A stretch of 46,840 nucleotides of DNA. It comes from DAOUKH01 sp034421515. Lineage in GTDB: Bacteria > Chloroflexota > Dehalococcoidia > SHYB01. Of this stretch, positions 1 to 7,031 are shown piece after piece. How positions within the stretch are numbered: the stretch's first letter is position 1; every line of letters starts with the position of its first letter. The stretch is from the NCBI GenBank assembly GCA_034421515.1, contig DAOUKH010000055.1, positions 1 through 46,840 of the forward strand, read 5' to 3'. The notes under the pieces are model-generated. The model saw only the letters and a program-made list of their open reading frames with translations. It searched no databases and had not been told where the DNA came from. A program made the position numbers and the translations under genes.

Positions 1-654
1 CGGGCCGGCGCGGTGACGAGCTCGATTCTGTTGGGTACCGGCGTCTTGCTCGTCCCCGAGCACCATCCGGTGCGCCTGGCGAAGATGCTGGCCACGATCG
101 ACCGGCACACCGAAGGGCGGCTCGTCCTCGGCGTCGGCGCGGGCTGGCTCGAAGAGGAAGCGGAGATCATGGGCGTCGACTTCAGCCGGCGTTGGGGGCA
201 GACGCTGGAGGCGCTGCGGGTGATGAAGGCACTCTGGACCGGAGAAGCGGTGGCCCACGACGGGCGCTTCTGGCAGTTCCCCGAGGCGCGCTCAATACCG
301 CGGCCGGCGCGGCGCCCGCACCCGACGATCTACCTCGGCGGCGTAGCGAAAAAGGTGCTCGAACGGGTCATCGCCTACGGCGACGGCTGGTCGCCGGAAA
401 AGGTGACGCCCGAAGAGCTGCCGGAGCGGCGAGAGACGCTGCATGCGCTGGCGCGCGAAGCGGGGCGCGACCCGGCGGGGCTGCCGATCTCGATCTTCGG
501 GAAGCCGCCGGAGCCCGACATTGTGACCGCTTACCTGGAAGCGGGGGCGGACCGTGTCGTCGCCGGCCCCGGCTTCGCCGAGAACGAGCAGGACTGCATC
601 GATCAGCTGCGGGACGTGGCGGCGAAGCTCCTGCCCCTCGCCGCCAAGCTCTAG
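1..654 (+). CDS. LLM-class F420-dependent oxidoreductase, 5' end cut by window edge
   Basis: This is the C-terminal part of a bacterial-luciferase-like (LLM) flavin/F420-dependent oxidoreductase. These are TIM-barrel enzymes that use reduced F420 or FMN to reduce or oxygenate small molecules. Recognisable family segments are LGTGVLLVPEHHP, the GRLVLGVGAGW strand-loop, the RRWGQTLEALRVMKALWTG helix and the PTIYLGG strand. The frame is open to base 1, and the residues before the GTG at 13 (RAGA) continue the family strand, so that GTG is probably not the start and the gene begins outside the window. The substrate cannot be inferred. It converges on the alpha/beta hydrolase gene, and its TAG stop lies in the left arm of a small hairpin. 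Confidence 0.8.
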   Translation, partial: RAGAVTSSILLGTGVLLVPEHHPVRLAKMLATIDRHTEGRLVLGVGAGWLEEEAEIMGVDFSRRWGQTLEALRVMKALWTGEAVAHDGRFWQFPEARSIPRPARRPHPTIYLGGVAKKVLERVIAYGDGWSPEKVTPEELPERRETLHALAREAGRDPAGLPISIFGKPPEPDIVTAYLEAGADRVVAGPGFAENEQDCIDQLRDVAAKLLPLAAKL

Positions 655-669
655 CGCCGAGGGCGCTAG
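651..669. terminator. Hairpin holding both stop codons of a convergent gene pair
   Basis: A perfect 8-bp inverted repeat (CTAGCGCC, loop GAG, GGCGCTAG) lies between the two genes. The TAG stop of the plus-strand gene is in the left arm and the TAG stop of the minus-strand gene is in the right arm. There is no T-tract on either side, so intrinsic termination is uncertain. It could act bidirectionally or simply protect 3' ends. Confidence 0.5.
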
Positions 670-1490
670 CCCAAGGCCTTCCCGACGGCCCCGTTAAGGA
701 AGTCGATGATGAGGTCGTTGACGGCCTTGGGGTTTTCCAGGGGGGCGAGGTGCCCCGCCTCGGGGATGACCTCGCTGCGGACGATGGGAAGGTTCGCCGC
801 CAGGTACTTCGCGGCCTTCTGAAAGGCCCCGCCGTCGTGCTCGCCCACGGCGACGAGCGCGGGCACCTGAATCGCGCCGGACTCGATCTGCTCTTTCTGC
901 GTGGGGCGGTCGTCCCGGGTCGAGCCGGTGAGGATGTGCCAACTCTTGCCCGACCATGCGTCGACCATGGCGCGGACCTTGCCCTCCTTCACGGCGTAGT
1001 CCGGGGTTCCTTCCCACACCATGTTCCGCACCCGGCCCTCGACCCACTCGTCGGTCTTGCCGACCCTGCGGAAGCGTTCGGCCTGTTCGTCCATGTACTT
1101 CTGGAGGTTGGCCGAAATGGGGTCGCCGGAGACGCCGGCGGCCATGAAGACGACCGTCGTAGCGCGGCCGGGGTTGTTGAAGAGGTGCTCCATGACGACG
1201 GTCGTGCCGACGGAGTGCCCGACGAACGAGGGCTTGGCGAGGTCCATCACGTCCATAAAGGCGGTGAGGTCGCGGCCGAAGGCCTTCCACGAGTACTCGT
1301 CGTCGGGGGCCTCCGATCGCCCGTGCCCGCGCAGGTCGATCCGGAAGGCGCGGTAGTACTTCGCGACCTCGGGGAGAACGTCGTCGAAGATCCGTCCGTC
1401 GAGCGTGTGGCCGTGGACGAAGACGACGGGATGCCCCGAGCCGAGCGACTCGTAGTACAGCTTGAAGCCGTTGACTTCGACGTGCGGCAT
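666..1490 (-). CDS. Alpha/beta-fold hydrolase
   Basis: A 274-residue soluble alpha/beta hydrolase. The classical features are in order: oxyanion-hole motif HGHTLDG (about 26-32), the DLRGHGRS turn (52-59), nucleophile elbow GHSVG with Ser93, acid Asp219 in GEHDG, and catalytic His247 in EAGHLAPLENP. The HGH and GHS motifs and the cap pattern fit esterases, C-C hydrolases and haloperoxidase-like enzymes, and sequence alone does not separate these. It starts 8 nt after the stop of the upstream TPP-dependent enzyme on the same strand, so the two are probably co-transcribed. The hydrolase may then act on a product or precursor of that lyase. Confidence 0.85.
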   Translation of the reverse strand: MPHVEVNGFKLYYESLGSGHPVVFVHGHTLDGRIFDDVLPEVAKYYRAFRIDLRGHGRSEAPDDEYSWKAFGRDLTAFMDVMDLAKPSFVGHSVGTTVVMEHLFNNPGRATTVVFMAAGVSGDPISANLQKYMDEQAERFRRVGKTDEWVEGRVRNMVWEGTPDYAVKEGKVRAMVDAWSGKSWHILTGSTRDDRPTQKEQIESGAIQVPALVAVGEHDGGAFQKAAKYLAANLPIVRSEVIPEAGHLAPLENPKAVNDLIIDFLNGAVGKALG

Positions 1491-1498
1491 CGCGGCGG

Positions 1499-3157
1499 CT
1501 AGGAGATTCGGCGCTGCGACCTGCCGGGCATGGCGCCGTAGCTGACCTCGGGGTCGGTGACGACGTCGACGCAGGCGGGGAGGCCGGAGGCGAAGGCGCG
1601 TTCGAGGGCGGGACGGATGTCCTCGGGCCTTTCCACGCGCTCGCCGTGTCCGCCCATCGCCGAGACGATCTGGTCGTACCGGGTGTCCTGCGAGAGGTCG
1701 CAGCCAAGCGCCCGGCCATAGGCGCGCTTCACGCCGTGGATCGTCTGCGCCCAGCCGCCGTTGTTGGCGACGACGGAGACGACGGGCAGCTTGAACCGCA
1801 CCATCGTCTCCATGTCCATGCCGTTGAGGCCGAAGCCGCCGTCACCGTTCAGGAGGAGTACCTGCTTACCGGGGCGCGCGAGTTGCGCCGCCATGGCGAA
1901 GCCGGTGCCCACCCCGAGGCAGCCGAACTGGCCGGGGTCGAGCCAATGGCCGGGCTCGTGAATGGGAATGGCACGGGCGCCGAAGGTGACGATGTCGCCG
2001 CCATCGCCGACGACGGTGGCGTCGCGGTCGAGGAACTTGCGGATCTCTCCAACGAGCCTCATGGGGTGAATGGGGTTCTGGTCCGTCTCCATCAGTTCAA
2101 GGTCGTGGGTACGGAAGCCCATCTCTTCCTCGTGGACCTTGTCGACCCAGTCGCCCGTCGTCTCGAAGCCCACGCCGGGCAGGGCGTCGAGTATCTGCTC
2201 CATGATGAGCCGGGCGTTGCCGACGAGCCCGACGTCATTCCCGCGGTTGCGGCCGACCTCGCGGGGGTCGGACATGATGTGAATCAGCTTGGTCTCGTCG
2301 GGGATCAGGGTGTTGCGCCCGAAGCTCATGCGGAAGTCGATGGGCACGCCGATCAGGAGGATGACATCGGCCTGGGTGAGGGCGAAGCGGCGCGACTGCG
2401 CGCCGAAATGGGAATGGTCGGGCGAGATCGAGCCGCGCCCCATGCCGTTGAGGAAGACGGGCGCCTTGATCGTCTCGATGAACTCGCGGAGCGTGTCGGC
2501 GCCGTCGGTCCACCAGACATCGCTTCCCGCCATCACGACGGGGCGCTTGGCGTCCTTCAGGAGCCTGGCCGCCTCGTTGATCAACTCTGGGTCGCCCGGG
2601 GCACGGGCCCCGGTGCGGTAGTTGACGGGGAAGTGCACCTTGTCCTCGTCCACCCTGGCGTTGAGCACGTCATTGGGAAACTCGATGTAGCTCGGCCCCA
2701 TGCGCCCCGTCGTCGCCCACCGAAACGCGGTGGCCACGTAGTCGGGGATCCGGTTGGTAAGGGCGCAGCGCTCGGAGAAGTTCGAGACCGACTGCATGAG
2801 CGTGACGCTGTCGAAGTCCTGCAGGCCGCCCATGAGCTGGTCTTTGACCCCGCTGTTGCTGCCGATGCAGATCATCGGGCTTGGGGCCTGATAGGCGTTG
2901 GCCATCGCGGTCACGGTGTCGGTGACGCCGGGGCCGGCGGTCACGACGGCGACGCCGGGGGTGCGGGTAACGCGCGACCAGCCCTCGGCGGCGTGTCCGG
3001 CAACCTGCTCGTGGCGCACGTCGATGATGTCGATGCCTTCGTCGGCGCAGCCTTCGAAGATGTTGTAGATGTGGCCGCCGTTGAGGGTGAAGATGTACTT
3101 CACGCCCTCGGCCTTCAACGCTTTCGCGACCAAGCGGCCGCCACTGAGTTCGCCCAT
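1499..3157 (-). CDS. Thiamine pyrophosphate-dependent lyase/decarboxylase, acetolactate synthase-like
   Basis: A TPP enzyme of the acetolactate synthase / 2-hydroxyacyl-CoA lyase / benzaldehyde lyase superfamily, about 552 residues. The N-terminal PYR domain carries RHEQVAGHAAEG, whose Glu (about residue 50) activates the cofactor. A central domain contains LNGMGRG and ILLIGVPIDFRMSFG. The C-terminal PP domain has the metal/TPP motif that starts at NGDGGFGLNG and ends at VVANN. The ATG at 3157 was chosen because GAGG lies 7 nt upstream and family similarity begins just after it; an in-frame GTG at 3193 would add 12 atypical residues. The Glu argues against glyoxylate carboligase, which lacks it. 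The substrate is unknown. It is first in an operon with the alpha/beta hydrolase. Confidence 0.85.
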   Translation of the reverse strand: MGELSGGRLVAKALKAEGVKYIFTLNGGHIYNIFEGCADEGIDIIDVRHEQVAGHAAEGWSRVTRTPGVAVVTAGPGVTDTVTAMANAYQAPSPMICIGSNSGVKDQLMGGLQDFDSVTLMQSVSNFSERCALTNRIPDYVATAFRWATTGRMGPSYIEFPNDVLNARVDEDKVHFPVNYRTGARAPGDPELINEAARLLKDAKRPVVMAGSDVWWTDGADTLREFIETIKAPVFLNGMGRGSISPDHSHFGAQSRRFALTQADVILLIGVPIDFRMSFGRNTLIPDETKLIHIMSDPREVGRNRGNDVGLVGNARLIMEQILDALPGVGFETTGDWVDKVHEEEMGFRTHDLELMETDQNPIHPMRLVGEIRKFLDRDATVVGDGGDIVTFGARAIPIHEPGHWLDPGQFGCLGVGTGFAMAAQLARPGKQVLLLNGDGGFGLNGMDMETMVRFKLPVVSVVANNGGWAQTIHGVKRAYGRALGCDLSQDTRYDQIVSAMGGHGERVERPEDIRPALERAFASGLPACVDVVTDPEVSYGAMPGRSQRRIS

Positions 3158-3193
3158 GCGCGAGCCTCGCTTTCTGTTCTGGGGACTTGCCAC

Positions 3194-3251
3194 CCGCCGG
3201 TCGGGGCCGGCGGACGCCGGCTATTGTAGTCGAGCGCCGCGGGGGTGGGAA
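3194..3251 (-). promoter_or_regulatory. Candidate promoter and 5'-leader hairpin for the TPP-lyase operon
   Basis: On the minus strand TTCCCA (3246-3251) and TACAAT (3223-3228) are separated by 17 nt, a plausible sigma-70-type promoter. Transcription would start near 3216. A 7-bp GC hairpin (CCGCCGG / CCGGCGG, 3194-3213) would then lie at the extreme 5' end of the leader, where such stems can protect mRNA. The sites are seen directly; their activity is inferred. Confidence 0.45.
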
Positions 3252-3252
3252 G

Positions 3253-3825
3253 CTAACGCGCCGTGCGCCATGCCGCGATGTAGACCGAGAGCACGACGGC
3301 GAGGATGGTCCACACATCGGGGCGCGACCAAGCCTCGGCGATGACCACTCCCCCCGGCGCAAAAGCCGCGTAGCGTTCCGCCCAGAAATGGGTCAACGCC
3401 GTCATGAAGGGGGCGTCGTCGAACCAGTATTGGGTGAGGACGTTCCCGGCGAAGAAGGCCAACAGCGCGGCGGCCCCTGCAACGTAGCGGAGGTAGAGGA
3501 CTGGCTTGCGATTCGTTGCGCGCGCCAGGCCTTCGCTGATGATGTACCCGACGCCCGCCGCGGCGATGATGCTCAGGAAGCCGCCGAGCGCGCCGTTGAC
3601 CAGCGCCCAAATGACGCCTCCAACGAGGGCTAGGCCGAGCGCCGCGGCGGCGGCCGTGGCGTGCTCCCCAGCGTCCATGACCAACATCGGGTTCTTGCGC
3701 ACCTGGGCGCAGGACTCGCAGCGGAAGCCCACCGGCGTCGCAATCGAGCAGCGCGGACAAATGGGCTTGCCGCACTTGCCGCAGCCGAGCATGGTCTCGA
3801 CCTGCGGATGCGTGGCGCACTGCAT
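3253..3825 (-). CDS. B-box-type zinc-finger membrane protein
   Basis: A 190-residue protein. The N-terminus is a double zinc-binding module with C3, H6, C15, C18, C23, C26, C36 and C39 (CATHP, CGKCGK, CPRC, CESC), resembling the B-box-like fingers found at the front of some bacterial rhomboid and other membrane proteins. It is followed by hydrophobic segments at about 57-76, 81-98, 109-130 and 173-187. No catalytic rhomboid GxSG motif is present. The ATG at 3825 has GAGGTG 6 nt upstream, which overlaps the stop of the plsY-like gene 4 nt away, so the pair is translationally close and probably co-transcribed. Function is unknown; a membrane scaffold or regulatory role is possible. Confidence 0.75.
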   Translation of the reverse strand: MQCATHPQVETMLGCGKCGKPICPRCSIATPVGFRCESCAQVRKNPMLVMDAGEHATAAAAALGLALVGGVIWALVNGALGGFLSIIAAAGVGYIISEGLARATNRKPVLYLRYVAGAAALLAFFAGNVLTQYWFDDAPFMTALTHFWAERYAAFAPGGVVIAEAWSRPDVWTILAVVLSVYIAAWRTAR

Positions 3826-3829
3826 CAAT

Positions 3830-4717
3830 TCACCTCGGCTCACGCCGAGGGTCCGGCGGCGGATACGGCGCCGGGTACGGCCCCTTCGGCGGTGGCGGCG
3901 GGGCCGGTGGCTTTGGCGGCGGTGGCGGCTCCGGCGGCCGCGGCGGGTACGGTGGCGGCGGGGCCGGTGGCCGCGGTGGTTGTGGCGGCGGCTCCGGCGG
4001 TGGTTCCGGTGGCGGTGGCGGTGGCTCCGGCGGCTCCGGCGGTGGCGGCTTCTCCGCGGCCGGCTTGGCCTTGATGCCACGCCGCACCCACTCGTCGCGG
4101 TCTCGGACATCCCTGTCGAAGAACAGGCGGTAGAAGATGATGCGCGCATTCCATCTTTCGGGCAGTTCGTTGCCCAGGAGCCGCTTGACGATGATCGCCA
4201 CGACCATCAGACCCAAGCCGAGGATGTACGCCTCGCTTCGCTCCAAGAGCCAGCTCCACATGGGAAGCAGCGCGGCGGAGATCCCGAGGAAGAGCGGTAC
4301 GCTGCCCCAGAACGCGATGCCAAAGAGCGCGATGATGGTAACGAGCAGCAGCTCCAAGCGGGCCACGGCGAGCAAGACGCCGAGGAGGATGCTCATGCCC
4401 CGCCCGCCCTTGAAGCGGATCCATACCGACCAGTTGTGTCCCACGATGCAGGCGACGCCGGCGGCAATCTGCTGGGAGATTTCCAAGTCGAGGGCCTGAG
4501 CCAGCCAGATGGGCGCGGCGCCCTTGAGCACCTCCAACACGCCGATCGCGATCGCGGTCCGGCGTCCCACGAGATGGGCCGCGTTGCTGGGACCCACGGA
4601 GCCGGAGCCGTATTCCCGCAGGTCGACGCCCCGCAAAACCTTGACGGCGAGGTGGGTCACCGGGATCGCGCCCCAGAAGTAGGCGGCGATAACGACGATG
4701 ATCGCGGTGGCGGTCAT
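3830..4717 (-). CDS. plsY: PlsY-like glycerol-3-phosphate acyltransferase with polyproline tail
   Basis: An integral membrane acyltransferase that would transfer an acyl group from acyl-phosphate to glycerol-3-phosphate, the first step of phospholipid synthesis. Family motifs are EYGSGSVGPSN (about 35-45), GHNWSVWIRFKGGRGM (93-108) and the C-terminal NELPERWN. The first motif deviates from the usual GSGNxGATN, so specificity may differ. The core of about 215 residues matches normal PlsY length. It is followed by an unusual tail (about 224-291) made almost only of proline with scattered E, Q, R, A, K and Y, encoded at 3845-4048. fabZ lies 42 bp upstream, consistent with a lipid-synthesis operon, and the zinc-finger membrane protein follows. 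Confidence 0.82.
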   Translation of the reverse strand: MTATAIIVVIAAYFWGAIPVTHLAVKVLRGVDLREYGSGSVGPSNAAHLVGRRTAIAIGVLEVLKGAAPIWLAQALDLEISQQIAAGVACIVGHNWSVWIRFKGGRGMSILLGVLLAVARLELLLVTIIALFGIAFWGSVPLFLGISAALLPMWSWLLERSEAYILGLGLMVVAIIVKRLLGNELPERWNARIIFYRLFFDRDVRDRDEWVRRGIKAKPAAEKPPPPEPPEPPPPPPEPPPEPPPQPPRPPAPPPPYPPRPPEPPPPPKPPAPPPPPKGPYPAPYPPPDPRREPR

Positions 4718-4759
4718 CGCGTCGAGTCTCGGCGGCGGTCCTTCAGCGAAGGCACGTCG

Positions 4760-5212
4760 CTACGCCTCGGCGTCCGTGGGTTTGGGGCGGTCGACGAGCG
4801 CAAAGGTGAGCCGCCCCTCGGCGGCGGTCTCTCCATCGATGGACGCCCGCGCCGTGCCCTTGCCGATAGGGCCGCGCACCCGCTCGAGCGTGACTTCGAG
4901 GGTCACCGTGTCGCCGGGGACGACGGGCCGCTTGAACCTGAATCCGTCGATGCCCGCGAAGTAGGCGACCTTCTCGCGGTTCTCGGGGAGCGAGAGGATC
5001 GCCACCGAGCCCACCTGGGCCAGGGCTTCCACGATAAGGACGCCGGGCACGATGGGGTTCCCCGGGAAGTGTCCCTGGAAAAACGGCTCGTTGATGGTGA
5101 ACTGCTTGAGCCCCGTGGCGCTCTTCCCCGCTTCGACTTCAAGGACCCGGTCCACCAAAAGAAAAGGCGGCCGATGAGGGATGATCTCCTGGATGCCGCG
5201 GGCGTCAAGCAT
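4760..5212 (-). CDS. fabZ: 3-hydroxyacyl-ACP dehydratase FabZ
   Basis: A 150-residue hot-dog-fold dehydratase of type II fatty acid synthesis; it removes water from beta-hydroxyacyl-ACP to give trans-2-enoyl-ACP. The motif PHRPPFLLVDRV (12-23) opens the fold. The catalytic pair is His48 in GHFPGNPIVPGVL and Glu62 in LIVEALAQ. Length is typical. The ATG at 5212 has AGGAAAG just upstream. It lies between the PHP phosphoesterase gene (9 nt upstream) and the plsY-like gene, so fatty-acid elongation and phospholipid acylation are linked in one transcript. Confidence 0.93.
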   Translation of the reverse strand: MLDARGIQEIIPHRPPFLLVDRVLEVEAGKSATGLKQFTINEPFFQGHFPGNPIVPGVLIVEALAQVGSVAILSLPENREKVAYFAGIDGFRFKRPVVPGDTVTLEVTLERVRGPIGKGTARASIDGETAAEGRLTFALVDRPKPTDAEA

Positions 5213-5221
5213 GGGGCTTTC

Positions 5222-6055
5222 CTAGCTTCCGGCGTTCCGGCTCTGGGCCCGCAGGGCGTCGACTGAGCTTGCCGGCGGGCCAATGGCGCCGGGGAGCCGC
5301 TGGCCTTCGTAGTTGCCGTGGTAGTCGGAGCCGCCGCAAGGTATCAGGCCGTGGTGCTCGGCGAGGTTCTTGAACCGACGCTCGTCCTCCGGCGTGTACG
5401 TTCCATAGTAGACTTCCATGCCCTTCAGGCCCGCCTCCTTCATCGAAGGCAGCAAGCCTTCGATGCCCTTGGTGTAGACGGGATGCGCGAGGACGGGCAC
5501 GGCGCCGTTTGAGACGCCGAGCGCGATGGCCTCCTCGGGAGTGAGCTTCTCGCGCTCGACATAGGCGGGGCCGCCTCTCCCGATGTACTTGTCGAACGCC
5601 TCTTGGTTCGTGGCGACGTGCCCCGCCTCGATGAGGGCGCGGGCCACGTGGGGGCGCCCCACGGAGGCGTCGCCGGCGATCTCGAGGACCCGCTCCCACG
5701 AAAGCGGCATCCCCAAGGCGGCCAGCTTCTCCACCATCCCCTTCCCGCGGGCGTAGCGCCCTTCCCGGAAGCGGGCAAGCTCCGACTGGAACCGCTCGTC
5801 CGTCTTATCGACAAAGTAGCAGAGGATGTGGACTTCCGAGCCCTCAATGTCGGTACTCAGCTCGACACCGTCGATGAGGGTCAGGCCGGGGTGCTTCGCC
5901 ACCGCCTCGGCGGCCTCGGAAAGCCCCTCGGTGGTGTCGTGGTCGGTGACCGCGAAGGTCTTTACGCCTTGCGAGGCCACAAGGTCCACGAGCTCGGTTG
6001 GCGTGAGGCGGCCGTCCGACCTCGTGGTGTGCATGTGCAAATCTACTTCAGCCAT
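5222..6055 (-). CDS. PHP-domain metal-dependent phosphoesterase (RNase AM / TrpH-like)
   Basis: A 277-residue PHP-family phosphoesterase. Metal-binding motifs appear in order: HMHTTRSDG (H7, H9, D14), TDHDT (D38, H39, D40), Glu65 in GVELS, His76 in VHILCY, GRPHVA, LAHP and GSDYHG near the C-terminus. This pattern matches the YciV/TrpH group, whose characterised members hydrolyse 3',5'-nucleoside bisphosphates or trim 5' ends of small RNAs. Its position between ymdB and fabZ, downstream of rny, fits an RNA or nucleotide turnover role. The exact substrate is inferred from the family only. Confidence 0.88.
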   Translation of the reverse strand: MAEVDLHMHTTRSDGRLTPTELVDLVASQGVKTFAVTDHDTTEGLSEAAEAVAKHPGLTLIDGVELSTDIEGSEVHILCYFVDKTDERFQSELARFREGRYARGKGMVEKLAALGMPLSWERVLEIAGDASVGRPHVARALIEAGHVATNQEAFDKYIGRGGPAYVEREKLTPEEAIALGVSNGAVPVLAHPVYTKGIEGLLPSMKEAGLKGMEVYYGTYTPEDERRFKNLAEHHGLIPCGGSDYHGNYEGQRLPGAIGPPASSVDALRAQSRNAGS

Positions 6056-6112
6056 TCGTCAGGTCACCTCGTCGGGTATAGATTGCATGAGGTTGCCCTG
6101 TGGCGGCGCGGC

Positions 6113-6880
6113 CTAGGCGACCTCTCTGTCGACACGTTCGATGCTGCGCGCCAGGCCGGTCTCCTCGTCGACGTCGACGAGGACGGAGCTGAACACCGCG
6201 GGGCCGGTGGCCACCTGCAGGCGCGCGTGCTGCTGGGTGAGGAACCGTTCCAGCACTTCCCCAACGGCGTTGCCGATGACGGAGTCGCGCGGGCCGACCA
6301 TCCCGATGTCGGAGACAAACGCCGTCCCCTTGGGCAGTACCTTCGCGTCGATCGTCCCCACGTGGGTGTGCGTGCCGAGGACCGCGCTGACGCGGCCGTC
6401 CAGATACCAGCCCAACGCGCCGACCTCCGAGGTGGCCTCCGTATGGCAGTCGACGATAATGACCTTCGTATCGGGGCCGACTTCCGATAGAAGCTCGTCA
6501 ATCGCGCGGAAGGGGTCGTCCACGTTGGCCAGGAAGACGCGTCCGATGACCTGGGTAACGAGCACCCCGTCGTGCAGCCAGTAGCCCTTGCCGGGCGCCC
6601 GCGGCGGGTAATTCATCGGCCGGATGATCGGGTAGTCGCCCTCCAAGTAGGGGACGATTTCCTTCTTCGCCCACGCGTGATTGCCGGTCGTAATGACGTC
6701 GACGCCCGCCGCGTACATCTCTTGGGCGGTGTCCGGCGTGAGCCCAAGCCCTCCGGCTGCGTTCTCTCCGTTCACGACGACGAAGTCGAGGTCCAGTTCG
6801 CGGCGAAGCTCCGGGACGAGGGCGCGCACCGCGCGCCGGCCCGGCTTCCCTACGACGTCTCCGGCCATGAGGATACGCAT
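6113..6880 (-). CDS. ymdB: YmdB-family metallophosphodiesterase
   Basis: A 255-residue member of the TIGR00282 / YmdB family, dimetal phosphodiesterases that cleave 2',3'-cyclic nucleotides and affect biofilm and RNA-turnover phenotypes in Bacillus. Conserved metal motifs are GDVVGKPG (Asp8), NGENAAGG (Glu39, Asn40), TGNHAW (Asn67, His68), DCHTEATSE and GTHTHVGT. Length is normal. It lies downstream of rny on the same strand, the arrangement conserved in Firmicutes, but here a strong hairpin separates the two genes and may lower read-through. Confidence 0.93.
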   Translation of the reverse strand: MRILMAGDVVGKPGRRAVRALVPELRRELDLDFVVVNGENAAGGLGLTPDTAQEMYAAGVDVITTGNHAWAKKEIVPYLEGDYPIIRPMNYPPRAPGKGYWLHDGVLVTQVIGRVFLANVDDPFRAIDELLSEVGPDTKVIIVDCHTEATSEVGALGWYLDGRVSAVLGTHTHVGTIDAKVLPKGTAFVSDIGMVGPRDSVIGNAVGEVLERFLTQQHARLQVATGPAVFSSVLVDVDEETGLARSIERVDREVA

Positions 6881-6977
6881 GCTGGCGCGGCTACTCCGCC
6901 GGGGGATTGGAGCAGGGGCCTCCCCGGCGCTTCAGTATACGGCCCGCCCCAAACCGTGAAAAGAACGCCCCTCAAGA

Positions 6978-7008
6978 AAGGGGCGCGGGGGTCATCCCCG
7001 CGCCCCTT
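6978..7008 (-). terminator. Perfect 13-bp GC-rich hairpin between rny and ymdB
   Basis: The arms 6978-6990 and 6996-7008 are perfect 13-bp complements around a 5-nt loop. The hairpin starts 23 nt after the rny stop on the minus strand. The downstream minus-strand tract (TTTCTTG, later TTCTTTT) is only weakly U-rich, so this may be a partial terminator, attenuator or 3'-end stabiliser that sets the rny/ymdB ratio. Confidence 0.7.
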
Positions 7009-7031
7009 CAGAGAGTCGCTGCGGGCCTGGT

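Noticed and set aside
1499..3157. Glyoxylate carboligase as identity of the TPP enzyme, which would fit the glycolate genes
   Set aside because: Glyoxylate carboligase lacks the activating Glu, which is present here in RHEQVAGH.
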